This document shows, one piece after another, positions 1 through 7,393 of a DNA stretch of 10,655 nucleotides. The DNA lies in the NCBI GenBank assembly GCA_003024985.2, contig PXIH01S0014368.1; one strand, given 5' to 3'. The translations under genes and the position numbers were made by a program. How positions within the stretch are numbered: the first letter of the stretch is position 1; each line of letters opens with the position of its first letter. The DNA is from Euperipatoides rowelli (Eukaryota; Onychophora; Udeonychophora; Euonychophora; Peripatopsidae). The notes beneath the pieces are model-generated. The model searched no databases and was not told the DNA's origin. It saw only the letters and a program-made list of their open reading frames with translations.

Positions 1-322
1 TTATATTTTTTTGTTATGTTATAACACTAATAAATGTTTTATATTAATTTTAAATATAAACAAAACTATGACCAATAATTTACTCTAATATAACACCGGA
101 ATATTAAAACATTAGATGTCATACAGAAGGTAAAAAAAAAAAAAAAAAAGGCAAAATATAAAAATAAAACATATGAATGAAAAAAAAACAATCCCCCCTT
201 TTTTATTGAAGATAACAACATATGTATAAAAATCAATTATTTAGCACAAAAGGACTAACGGAGAAATCCCAACCCATTTACACTTACGAGTTTATAAATG
301 AAAAGAGGAGAATGTGGAGAGG
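1..322. other. AT-rich stretch without a recognisable gene
   Basis: Apart from the purine tract at 189-204, this holds only AT-rich sequence and an uninterrupted run of 18 A at 132-149. If an LTR begins at 190 it would occupy this part and run off the left edge of the window. I see no tRNA, no conserved coding frame and no internal repeat. Confidence 0.4.
189..207 (-). promoter_or_regulatory. Candidate 3' polypurine tract with overlapping AATAAA
   Basis: Read on the minus strand, six A are followed by six G, then AT and TG (TG at 190-189). This is the form of an LTR-retrotransposon plus-strand primer immediately upstream of a 3' LTR beginning with TG. An AATAAA overlaps it at 207-202, about 115 bases after the last coding-like stretch, so it could equally be a poly(A) signal in a 3' UTR. 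No copy of positions 1-189 is visible on the right side of the window, so the LTR reading is untested. Confidence 0.3.
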
Positions 323-1423
323 CTAATAACAATAATTATGATAGCCGAACCACAATATGTTTTTCTCTAATTTGTTTACAAACCATTCTTTAACAATATG
401 ATCATCTTAATAAATTTGATTTTTTTTATGAACGGTATAATAAATTTGAATATATGAAAGGAAATTTGGATCTATTTGAACACAAATTATCTCCAGTAAT
501 AACATTATGTGATTCATAATTTTCTTTGGCAATTATAGTTTAAATATTATCACCAGACTTTCCTTGAATACAATGGGTATGCCTACAGTATGTTTATCCA
601 ATGAAATCTTCAAATCAATACTTATTTTATCTTGTGTAAAAAAAATTTCAGTTATACCGTTACATCATTATGTTAGATTTCTCTAGAAAGATAGAATTTT
701 TGTTATCTATTTCTCTCACTGAATTAGTGTTTATAACACTGTTTAGATGATTTGAAATATTTTATGTGAAAGTTTGAGTACTTGTATTTTTTTTTAAATG
801 TAAATTCAACGATGTGTTATCAGTATCTACTAGTTTATCAATATGTGAAGATTTTTTGTTTTCCCTTATATATTAAATTTTTTAATTGAGACAAATCATT
901 CTCTAATAATTTAAAACTATTTTGCAGTGTCAAAATTAAATGTTTATAATTCGTGTTATGATTCTTATCGAGGGCTTCGTGAAATGACGGTATGTCTGAC
1001 TCATTAGGTGGTTTATTTGAATGATTCAAGATATTTTTTTCTTGAATAAAATCAGATTTGTCACTAAATTTCGAATGTCCAGCTTTTTTTTTTAAGTTGG
1101 AATAGGCCCAATTGATTGATTGTCATCAGTAATTATTGTTTGAGTCCAAATTGACCTCTTAATAATTTCAATATTTGAATTATCAACGTTATTTTTAGTA
1201 GTTTGTAAATCCAATGTTTGATTATACAAACATCTATCGCAAATTATAGGTTTATTTAATGGAATATGATCTAGCAATCTTTTGTACTTATCGAAAAAAC
1301 ATTTCTTAGGATAAATTGAATGACACATTTATCCTCCGAACAAACCAATACTGATGTCAAATCAACAATATTACACGTTAGATTACAAATCTCGCATAAC
1401 GTCAGAGAATTAAATGAATAAAT

Positions 1424-1567
1424 TTCTCCTAAAAATGACTTACCTTCATCCATATTTTTACATATTTTGTATATAGGATTGGAACATCCATCAATGTTGA
1501 TCTTTAGCTTATCCCAAGAATCATATATCCCAGGAAAATGTCCACTTCGTAAAGCATAATACCTCAT
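1424..1567 (-). other. RHBD copy 2
   Basis: Translation shows RYYALRSGHFPGIYDSW and then SNPIYKICKNMDE. By my hand alignment it matches copy 1 at about 27 of 45 positions, with no internal gaps, so it is most simply a tandem duplication of the same domain. All the RHBD landmark residues are kept in both copies, except that the Gly-Phe ahead of Ser-Asn-Pro in copy 1 is Gly-Cys in copy 2. The reading frame differs from that of copy 1. Confidence 0.8.
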
Positions 1568-1614
1568 CTCTGAAGAAAGCCCCACTCCAATATCTTGTTT
1601 TGTAACAACGCTAT

Positions 1615-1755
1615 GATTAATAGGTGCATAAATTCATCTCTAGAATTACACTTTTTATATTGAGGGTTGGAAAAACCCTTTATATTTAATATTATGTCAT
1701 CCCAGGAATTATAAATTCCTGGATTATGACCTTTACGCAAAGCGTAATACCTTAC
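1615..1755 (-). other. RHBD copy 1
   Basis: Translation shows RYYALRKGHNPGIYNSW followed about 15 residues later by SNPQYKKC. This is the RHBD signature: paired aromatics, Gly, Pro-Gly-Ile-Tyr, Ser-Trp, then an aromatic followed by Lys. It begins one residue after the start codon, as expected of an N-terminal domain. The frame closes at 1564, before copy 2, so the linker between copies carries a frameshift. Confidence 0.8.
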
Positions 1756-1758
1756 CAT

Positions 1759-2825
1759 TACATTGTTTTATGTTAGTCCGCCATTTTTTGCAGATAACCA
1801 ATCACTTTTACTTTCCACACACTGTATGAAATATTGTAACTATCATTCTTCAATATCCATAGTGCAATCTTGTTCTAGATTTAGCATTCGATCAGTTGAT
1901 TTTCTTCTTTATTGAAGGTTACCTTGATATCTCTTACTTGATATCTAGTTAATTTACTGTCGCTAATGTCTAGAAATTTTACACATTGTCAGCTATTTTG
2001 TTCTTTGTTTTTTTTTTTTTTTAACTTTTATCCAACGTTACTTTTTATTTAATTTACTTGTTGTTAGTGTTTATGGCTAACCAATAAATTTAGATTCACA
2101 TAAAACAGTATTATGCCCTTGATTAAGTCTAGAACAACTTTTTCTTACAAATTCTGATGAAAAAATTCAACATTTGGATGTAACAATCGATCATGTATAC
2201 TTTTCCCGCATTGGACTAATGGTTAATGAAATAACATTCATTTTTTTTTTCACATTATTCCTAAACGAGGGTTTTGTAGTTGATCAGATTTTCTCATTCA
2301 CTTTAATGTTTTATCCCAAGGCATTTCCAAGTTGCTATTCTCAATTTTAAAGCACTTTGTGTGTTCTTTTTTTTTTCCAAACTTTGATGCAACACCGATA
2401 CTTCATAGAATGATGACGCACACGGTTTTTTTTTGTTCATATTTCAAGAATCTTTTTTTTTTTCTTTCTTTCAATACAATTGGGATTCACTAATTACTAT
2501 TGGTCAATATTCTCAGATTTTCAAATATCAAAACAATATATAACTTCTTTTTTTTATATATATTGAACATGGTTCATTTCCATCTATTAATCAAATCAAA
2601 TAAATTATAAACTCTTATTATGACATGTTTATTATTTTTTCTAACAAAGTACAATTACTGATAGCTATGTGTAGCAAAGCACCTATAGCCTATATACATA
2701 TGTTTGCTTAATATATAAACATCAAACAAATACATTTAATATTCAACACCATTTAATCGACTAAAATTGCATGTCAAATTTTATTTGGCATACAATTTAT
2801 GTAATAACTATTACAGTTAGTACAT
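1759..2825. other. Spacer between pol and the RHBD gene, nothing identified
   Basis: There are long T runs on the plus strand, for example 15 T at 2008-2022. Short minus-strand open stretches exist at 2402-2301, 2222-2148, 2144-2067 and about 1980-1880. They read like protein, but stop codons occur at about the rate expected by chance in DNA this AT-rich, and I recognise no family. The first 350 bases after pol (2825-2480) look non-coding. I found no convincing LTR ends. Confidence 0.4.
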
Positions 2826-3659
2826 TTATGACATTTTTTTAAGTCTCAGGTATTGTTTTATTACCTGTCCAGTCAAACCTATTTTTTCAAAATTCTGAAT
2901 TAGAGCTTTTCCTTTACTCCTGGTACTATATCTATGGGTTAATTTTTCTTTCTCCTGTATTTACCCTCTTCAACACTATCTATCAACTTCTACTTGCGGA
3001 TCATGATTTTCATCAGTCTCTACTATTTCGTCAATATTAGGGGTAACTATATCTCCCATATCTCTCCCCTTTTTTTATTATGGTTATGTTTATTCACAAA
3101 TATATATAAATAATTTTAACAAAATACAAGTTATCCCTGATTGTTGCTTTGAATTCAAATTCAACATTATTATGCAACATGATAAAAAGCCCCGAAGGAT
3201 ATTGGCCTAATTTACAGCATTACCTAAATCATTATCTCCCTCAATATCTTCTAGTGACACACTTCTTGTATTACTCTCATTTATACTTTTTATGCTGTTA
3301 ATATGACTAACAATAACTCTCTCATCTTCTTGATGCGGTGACTTTAGTTTGTCACATCTGAAACTTTCCCTACTATGAAGTATGATCCAGAATATCTATA
3401 AACAAATCCATTCTTTCTGGTACCTCCCTGCTGTGCTTTTTATATATCACTTTTTGTCCTATATTGTATGATTGTAGCTTTCCACTTTTATTCTCTCGTA
3501 ACATTTATTTTGCGGGATCTTATTGTTACCCATTACCACCTCTCTTATGATCCCAAGCCTTTCTTTAAGTCCACCTATATATTCACGAACTTCAAACTCA
3601 TAACTTTTTTCAATAAAACTATCATTATCAGGTGATCTCATTTGTACTTCAAATAACAT
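2826..3659 (-). pseudogene. pol: Integrase C-terminal part: GPY/F-like module and basic tail
   Basis: 3659-3459 encodes a charged helix-rich stretch (REYIGGLKERLGIIREVV). Next, in another frame, comes KNGFVYRYSGSYFIVGKVSD (about 3410-3350), close to the GPY/F module of Ty3/gypsy integrases, and then ERVIVSHINSIKS, the usual H-x-N-x-x-K after it. An acidic stretch follows (DMGDIVTPNIDEIVETDEN, 3064 downward). After a frame change it ends in LTHRYSTRSKGKALIQNF and a TAA at 2828-2826. Basic tails with R-Y-x-x-R-S/R near the Pol end are common in this superfamily. I see no chromodomain. Confidence 0.75.
3061..3076 (-). promoter_or_regulatory. Internal polypurine tract (possible central PPT)
   Basis: On the minus strand seven A, four G and AGAGA form an unbroken purine run of 16 inside the end of pol. 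It resembles a plus-strand primer. Coding-like sequence continues on its far side, so it is probably not the 3' PPT; it could be a second, central PPT or simply a Lys/Gly-Arg coding stretch. Chance cannot be excluded. Confidence 0.3.
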
Positions 3660-3719
3660 GTCTTTTGGAGTATAGCCAGTTGCCGAATGGATTGAATTAT
3701 TAATTGTAATTTTTACATA

Positions 3720-4100
3720 ATGCAGTTATAAATCCCAATTAGCACCTGATCCTTTGCACAAATAAGAAAATGATCTCTCTATTTGCCTGTTCCACATGGC
3801 CATTACCCTCAGGGTGCTATGGAGGGGTTACTCTATGATGAGTATTTATTATTTTACATACCCTACTAAATAAATCCCCACATAAATTTGCTGCATTGTT
3901 TCTTGAGTATGCATTCAGGCACTACAAATCTAGTATATTTTTCTAGCGCTAGTACTAGTTTCTGTTTTCTGACCAATCATTGGAACTAACACAATGTATC
4001 TAGTAAATAAATCTATTATACTAAGTATATATTCATTGTTGTGATTAAACTTGATTATTGGTCTTACTACATCTATCTCCACCAGCTCACATAGTCTAGA
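3720..4100 (-). pseudogene. pol: Integrase catalytic core (rve), second Asp lost
   Basis: The frame at about 4100-3925 reads CELVEIDVVRPIIKF and YILSIIDLFTRYIVLVPM, with the first catalytic Asp at 4073-4071. The next block, usually S-D-N-G, reads SRNNAANLCGD with no Asp (near 3906-3880). The block HPEGNGHVEQANREI follows with the catalytic Glu at 3792-3790. That is about 36 residues after the position of the missing Asp, fitting the D,D-35-E spacing. A TAG interrupts the stretch before HPEG. The enzyme inserts cDNA into the host genome; loss of the second Asp makes this copy inactive. Confidence 0.9.
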
Positions 4101-4107
4101 AGGTTTA

Positions 4108-4326
4108 TCAGTTTAGTATTGGGGATTTAGTCCTAGACTCTCTCTGCTTCTGACATTCAGTACAACTTTCCAGATATTTGCATATATCGGAGTGAAACAT
4201 ATCCCAGAAATATGGCCCAAGGATCACATTACACATCTGATAGTATTGTGGGAGTATCCTCCATTTTGAGTAGTATGCATTATCTATAATTTGTTGTCTA
4301 TTCCAATGGCACATATACACTATCAA
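4108..4326 (-). pseudogene. pol: Integrase N-terminal zinc-finger region
   Basis: The open frame contains NVILGPYFWDMFHSDICKYL and then ESCTECQKQRES. This is the H-x-H-x-C-x2-C zinc finger of retroelement integrases: YYWPxMxxDIxxYVxxCxxCQ is the usual end, and the two Cys are kept here. The two expected upstream histidines are hard to place; one position in the likely region reads Tyr (NAYYSK). The finger helps integrase multimerise and bind DNA ends. It continues, after a frame change, straight into the core. Confidence 0.85.
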
Positions 4327-4619
4327 TAATTATCTCCCTTTTATTAGATAATTTAATCTTACTTGTAGTGTAAACTAATCTGTCTACCCCCTTATATAAT
4401 TTTATACCTAAAAAATCCTATGAACTTGTCTTTACCCCTTCTATTTCCTGACATATTTTCATCATTTCAGGATTACATTCTTGAACTTCAATTAGTCTTT
4501 TTTAATTTGTATCACATGGGTAACCACTTAAGCCCTTATGGCTAATGAAGACATTTGTTTATTAATTTTGAATCATTATTATCCATCACTGACTTACCAA
4601 CTTCCTCCATATTTGCCTC

Positions 4620-5050
4620 TTCTAATAGCTAATGTATTAAAAAATTTATTTGCAGGAATATTGCTATGTCCCTTTACTAATTCCCATTCTAATTATTTTT
4701 TATTAATCTATTGATAAGTACAAATTCTTCCTTATTGTTAATTTCTCTTGTTATTCAACAATTGATTTTTAGCCTATATTTGCAAGTTTTATGTTCTCTA
4801 TAACAATTACTATCAGTTATAATTTTTATCCTTTTTAGGTTCCCTTCTATAGATATTCTTAATGCTTCTATCACTGCTAATAATTCAGACCTATTATTTG
4901 TTATGTTTGGTTATATTTACCCCTTCCCCATGTTTGCTGTATACTCCTAGCCCTGCTCTGGCTCCCTGTTTACCATAAATCACACAACTCCCATCTATAA
5001 AAAATATAGGGATATATTTACTAACTCCAACAATATTAACTAGGTTTCTC
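4620..5050 (-). pseudogene. pol: Second RNase H domain, RNase H1-like
   Basis: The first frame (about 5050-4925) holds YIPIFFIDGSCVIYGKQGAR then AGLGVYSK. The second (about 4915-4770) holds NNRSELLAVIEALRI and KIITDSN. A third, after a stop, holds WELVKGHSNIPANKF (about 4675-4640). These match the four RNase H catalytic blocks: D in F-I-D-G-S, E in N-R-S-E-L, D in I-T-D-S, and H in K-G-H-S. The last metal-site Asp appears to be Asn. The GARAGLGVY stretch is typical of cellular RNase H1 rather than of the Ty3/gypsy native domain. TAA/TAG stops, a TGA where RNase H1 has Trp, and frameshifts break it. Confidence 0.8.
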
Positions 5051-5070
5051 TGATAAATCATCCTTGTTCT

Positions 5071-5295
5071 CTAACAGTGACATTTTACTATTTGATGTTT
5101 GGTCATTGTTTGCCTTAACAATTTCTCCCTCATCAACAAGTCATAGTAAGTAACACTGTCTTTTTCATCAATCATTGTTGTCTTGTATTCTACATTGTCA
5201 TATTCATGGTCTGATACCAGAAGGTCACAGATTATATTAGCATTATTACCACAATTAACAAATTCCGGTGAATTGTCAACATCCTCACAATCCAA
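5071..5295 (-). pseudogene. pol: Acidic linker between the two RNase H domains
   Basis: An open frame of about 74 residues is strongly acidic in its first half (for example DCEDVDNSPEFVN) and ends near KLLRQTMTKHQ. It lies between the native RNase H and the second one and matches no domain I know. In a standard Ty3/gypsy Pol the integrase N-terminal region would follow here, so this is extra sequence that came with, or grew around, the added RNase H. Confidence 0.5.
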
Positions 5296-5662
5296 TTCGA
5301 AGCCCGGGTGTTTCTTCTTTAAGACTTTTCAAATATTCCAATGAACATTGGATAGAGAATATCAAAACTTGGTAACCATGAACCAAGTGTCTGTATTGTT
5401 CCAATCCATCCACTATGGCCATGGCCTGTCTCTATATGGGAATAATTAATTTCTGCTTCCTGAAGCCTACAACTATAATGTCCTATAGTAATGGCCCCTT
5501 GTCTATCTCCTGCTCTAAAGTTACTGATATAGAAAAGTCACTATGACTTATACATAGTCTAAAATGTTTTGAATATTCAGGACACATCAATATAGGTTTA
5601 CTAGACATTATTTCTTTAATTTGTCTAAATGCCCTATCTGCATTATAGTTCCATATTATCCT
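5290..5662 (-). pseudogene. pol: First (native Ty3/gypsy) RNase H domain, degenerate
   Basis: Directly after RT the frame reads AFRQIKEIMSSKPILMCPEY, then HFRLCISHSDFSISVTLEQE, then QAMAIVDGLEQYRHLVHGYQ and CSLEYLKSLKEE. These match the standard connection/RNase H of Ty3/gypsy elements, which usually carries L-x-T/I-D-A-S and later E-x-x-A-I/V-V-x-x-L-x-x-x-R-x-x-L. The first catalytic Asp (D-A-S) reads Ser-His-Ser at 5548-5540. Two in-frame TAGs also interrupt the domain. Family knowledge: this domain removes the RNA strand of the hybrid. It resembles the degenerate 'tether' RNase H seen in elements that carry a second RNase H. Confidence 0.8.
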
Positions 5663-6381
5663 CTCTCTCCTTTCCCTCGGACTAATGCTTTTATTGGTTC
5701 CACTATTTCCATCAACCCTTTTACAAACCTACTATAAAAGTTTATCCTTCCTATAAAGTTCCTTATCATTTTCTTATTGCATGGTAATTCCATAAGACAT
5801 TTTACATGGTCAGGATCAGGGGCTATTTGCCCTTCACTTATGACATGACCTAAATACTTCACCTTCTTCTTTAACAGTATATTTTTTTCTTTAATTGTTA
5901 CACCCTGTTGATCAAATACTGCAAATATTTTAAGTATCTTGATATGTTTCAGTAGCCACCAACACATCTTGAAAAACTATAATATTGTCCCCTACCAAAC
6001 CAGCAAGGACTTCCACCACTCTTTGGAAGAATATACTCGAGTTAGTTGCCCCCATTGGTAATCTTTTATATTGGAATTTCCCCCAAGGAGTACTGAACCC
6101 AAAATAGGGTCATGACTTACAAGATAACACCACCTGGTGGTAACCACTGTTGATCTAAGAAAAATTCCTAAAACCATTGAGTCTACCTAAAATATTTTAA
6201 ATCGTTCATAGGGTAATCCATTTGTATTGTTTTTTTCATTGACACCTTTTGCATTCAGCACTAAACTTAGGCTACCATCCGTTTTATTACATACAATCAA
6301 AGGGTTATTCCAAGCTCCATATCCTGGTTCTATTATGTCTGCTTTTAAGTATTTATCTAATTTTTTTTGCAAACACCTCAT
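5656..6381 (-). pseudogene. pol: Reverse transcriptase, YxDD box damaged
   Basis: Three frame pieces cover RT. 6381-6187 holds LDKYLKADIIEPGYGAWNNP and then KTDGSLSLVLNAKGVN, the RT1-RT2 blocks (usual form KKDGS-R-C-DxRxLN). The Asp of the second block is Asn here, which would remove a metal-binding residue. About 6177-5992 covers the middle blocks in shifted frames. The catalytic box reads IIVFQDVLVAT at 5978-5950: the Y/F-x-D-D motif has become F-Q-D-V, as if one GAT codon had dropped out. 5967-5656 holds the thumb region, with KKVKYLGHVISEGQIAPDP and NFIGRINFYSRFVK, very typical of Ty3/gypsy. The enzyme would copy RNA to cDNA in the particle; this copy is dead. Confidence 0.93.
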
Positions 6382-6560
6382 TGAGACATGGGGACTGGGT
6401 ATTGTTTAGCATTTACTGGTTTCTCCTCAGTAAGTTCAACTTCATGAACATAGCCCTTAATACACTCTACATCTAATATATCAATAGCTATTATTCCTTT
6501 ATATTTCATTAAAATATCCCTACACATTACTTTGTATTTAGCATTAACATTTCTTAACAT
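6378..6560 (-). pseudogene. pol: Pol linker just upstream of RT
   Basis: A 60-residue open frame contains KGIIAIDILDVECIKGYVHE and ends KPVNAKQYPVPMSQ. This is the usual Ty3/gypsy run-up to RT, where incoming residues 'pi...rpYrvP' precede the first RT helix. The frame closes with TGA exactly where the RT frame opens at 6381, so a one- or two-base shift separates them. Between 6560 and 6859 the sequence should be more of the same linker, but it is broken in all frames and I recognise no motif there. Confidence 0.65.
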
Positions 6561-6858
6561 ATCTTGAATAGCTATTTTTCTATTTATTTCTTCGTATGAT
6601 AAGTATTGTACACCAGCTTTTTCTGCTTCTCTTGAAACAACTATTATTGCCCTGTTTCATTGTATTTTGTACTTGTCCTGTTCCTCTACATCATTTTTGT
6701 TCATCATTATCAATCTCTGTTTATAATTTTCACTAAGCACAATACTTCCATTTATTGCCGCTATTTCCGTAATTATTTTAGCAGTAGTTATCAGTGACAT
6801 TGTGGATGTTGGAGAATGTTTTATTGTTGCCGCCCTCTTTCCTTGTAACTATAGTTTT

Positions 6859-7126
6859 TTACTCACTGTATTGATTATAGTTATTCCCAGACAGAAAATC
6901 ATTACAAAGTATATCAGATCCCTGTATGACCGTGATCTTAGTCACACTGGATGTGGGGCAATACTTGTCCTTCCCTTCAGCACAACTTAATCTTAATTTA
7001 ATGTATTCCCTAGAATATCTACTCCAGTAATTCTTTGTTTTTGTAAACATGTCTATTTAATCCAAGTTTTTTGATGACCTCTTCAGCTACAATAGATATA
7101 TCTAATGCTACATCTATGAATCATGC
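6859..7126 (-). pseudogene. pro: Retropepsin-like aspartic protease, active site lost
   Basis: The frame at 7120-7019 reads FIDVALDISIVAEEVIKKLG, which lines up with the retropepsin pattern of hydrophobic-D-T-G-A-D/S followed by a strand and helix. The catalytic Asp is present (7112-7114), but Thr-Gly has become Val-Ala and the next Ala is Leu. A second frame (about 7050-6859) continues with REYIKLRLSCAEGK and ends with VIQGSDILCNDFL, matching the usual I-L-G-x-D/N-F-L end of the domain with the Gly replaced. In the family this enzyme, as a dimer, cuts Gag-Pol. This copy would be inactive. Confidence 0.7.
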
Positions 7127-7176
7127 TATTTCATTATTTATTAACAATGTCACTACTTATTTCCATCTTTTGCATA

Positions 7177-7380
7177 TCAATTTGTGCCTGCCTTTTTAAG
7201 GGTACTATCATACATAACTGATTTAGTTTTGGGTTTATAACTATTTCTATTCTGGTATCTTTCTTCTTTTACTTCATTAGTGCTACCTTTGTTATAAATA
7301 TTTGTCTTCCCCCTTTCATAGCTTTCTTTAGCTTGTTCATTTTTCAATATTCCTATACTTTCATTATTGGTATCCCACTT
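7177..7380 (-). pseudogene. Gag-Pol linker remnant
   Basis: After a frame change, 67 codons are open and then end in TGA. The composition is Lys, Asn, Glu, Ser and Tyr rich, with no cysteine and no hydrophobic core, for example KEERYQNRNSYKPKTKS. It lies between the capsid-like part and the protease. It is most simply the disordered, basic end of Gag or the Gag-Pol junction. There is no CCHC motif, so the nucleocapsid identity is unproven. Confidence 0.45.
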
Positions 7381-7393
7381 TACATCATATTAT

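Larger units (their letters stand above)
426..1758 (-). pseudogene. Broken gene with two tandem RNase H1 N-terminal (viroplasmin-type) domains
   Basis: The chosen start is ATG at 1758, with an in-frame TAA three codons upstream. The first frame (1758-1564) and the second (about 1585-1271) each encode an RNase H1 N-terminal hybrid-binding domain (RHBD). Then come a cysteine-bearing stretch (1328-1092) and polar, Lys/Asn/Ser-rich stretches in successive frames: 1122-838, about 870-663 with one internal TAA, 660-533, and 539-426. If whole, the protein would be near 440 residues. In known proteins RHBDs bind RNA/DNA hybrids or dsRNA; they occur in eukaryotic RNase H1 and in caulimovirus P6. No RNase H catalytic domain is visible in this gene. 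At least five changes of frame are needed, some at A/T homopolymers. The two domains are clear, the far C-terminal half is less certain, and a weak further frame reaches a stop at 323. The gene lies on the same strand as the retroelement, about 1.07 kb beyond the end of pol. Confidence 0.7.

Noticed and set aside
132-149. Run of 18 A, considered as the poly(A) tail of a plus-strand retrotransposed element
   Set aside because: No coding remnant precedes it on the plus strand and no target-site duplication flanks it.
1870-2402. Protein-like minus-strand stretches between pol and the RHBD gene
   Set aside because: The stop-codon count in the frame is about what chance gives at this base composition, and no motif is recognised.
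2466-2481. A 16-base exact match to 8941-8956, considered as traces of two LTRs
   Set aside because: The match does not extend on either side, is AT-rich, and the right copy lies within the non-LTR remnant's coding region. A match of this length is plausible by chance here.
6227-6476. Plus-strand open frames opposite the RT region
   Set aside because: They are antisense shadows of the RT coding sequence; the minus-strand RT motifs are unambiguous.
6802-6990. Plus-strand open frame opposite the protease end
   Set aside because: It is antisense to the frame holding the protease C-terminal motif.
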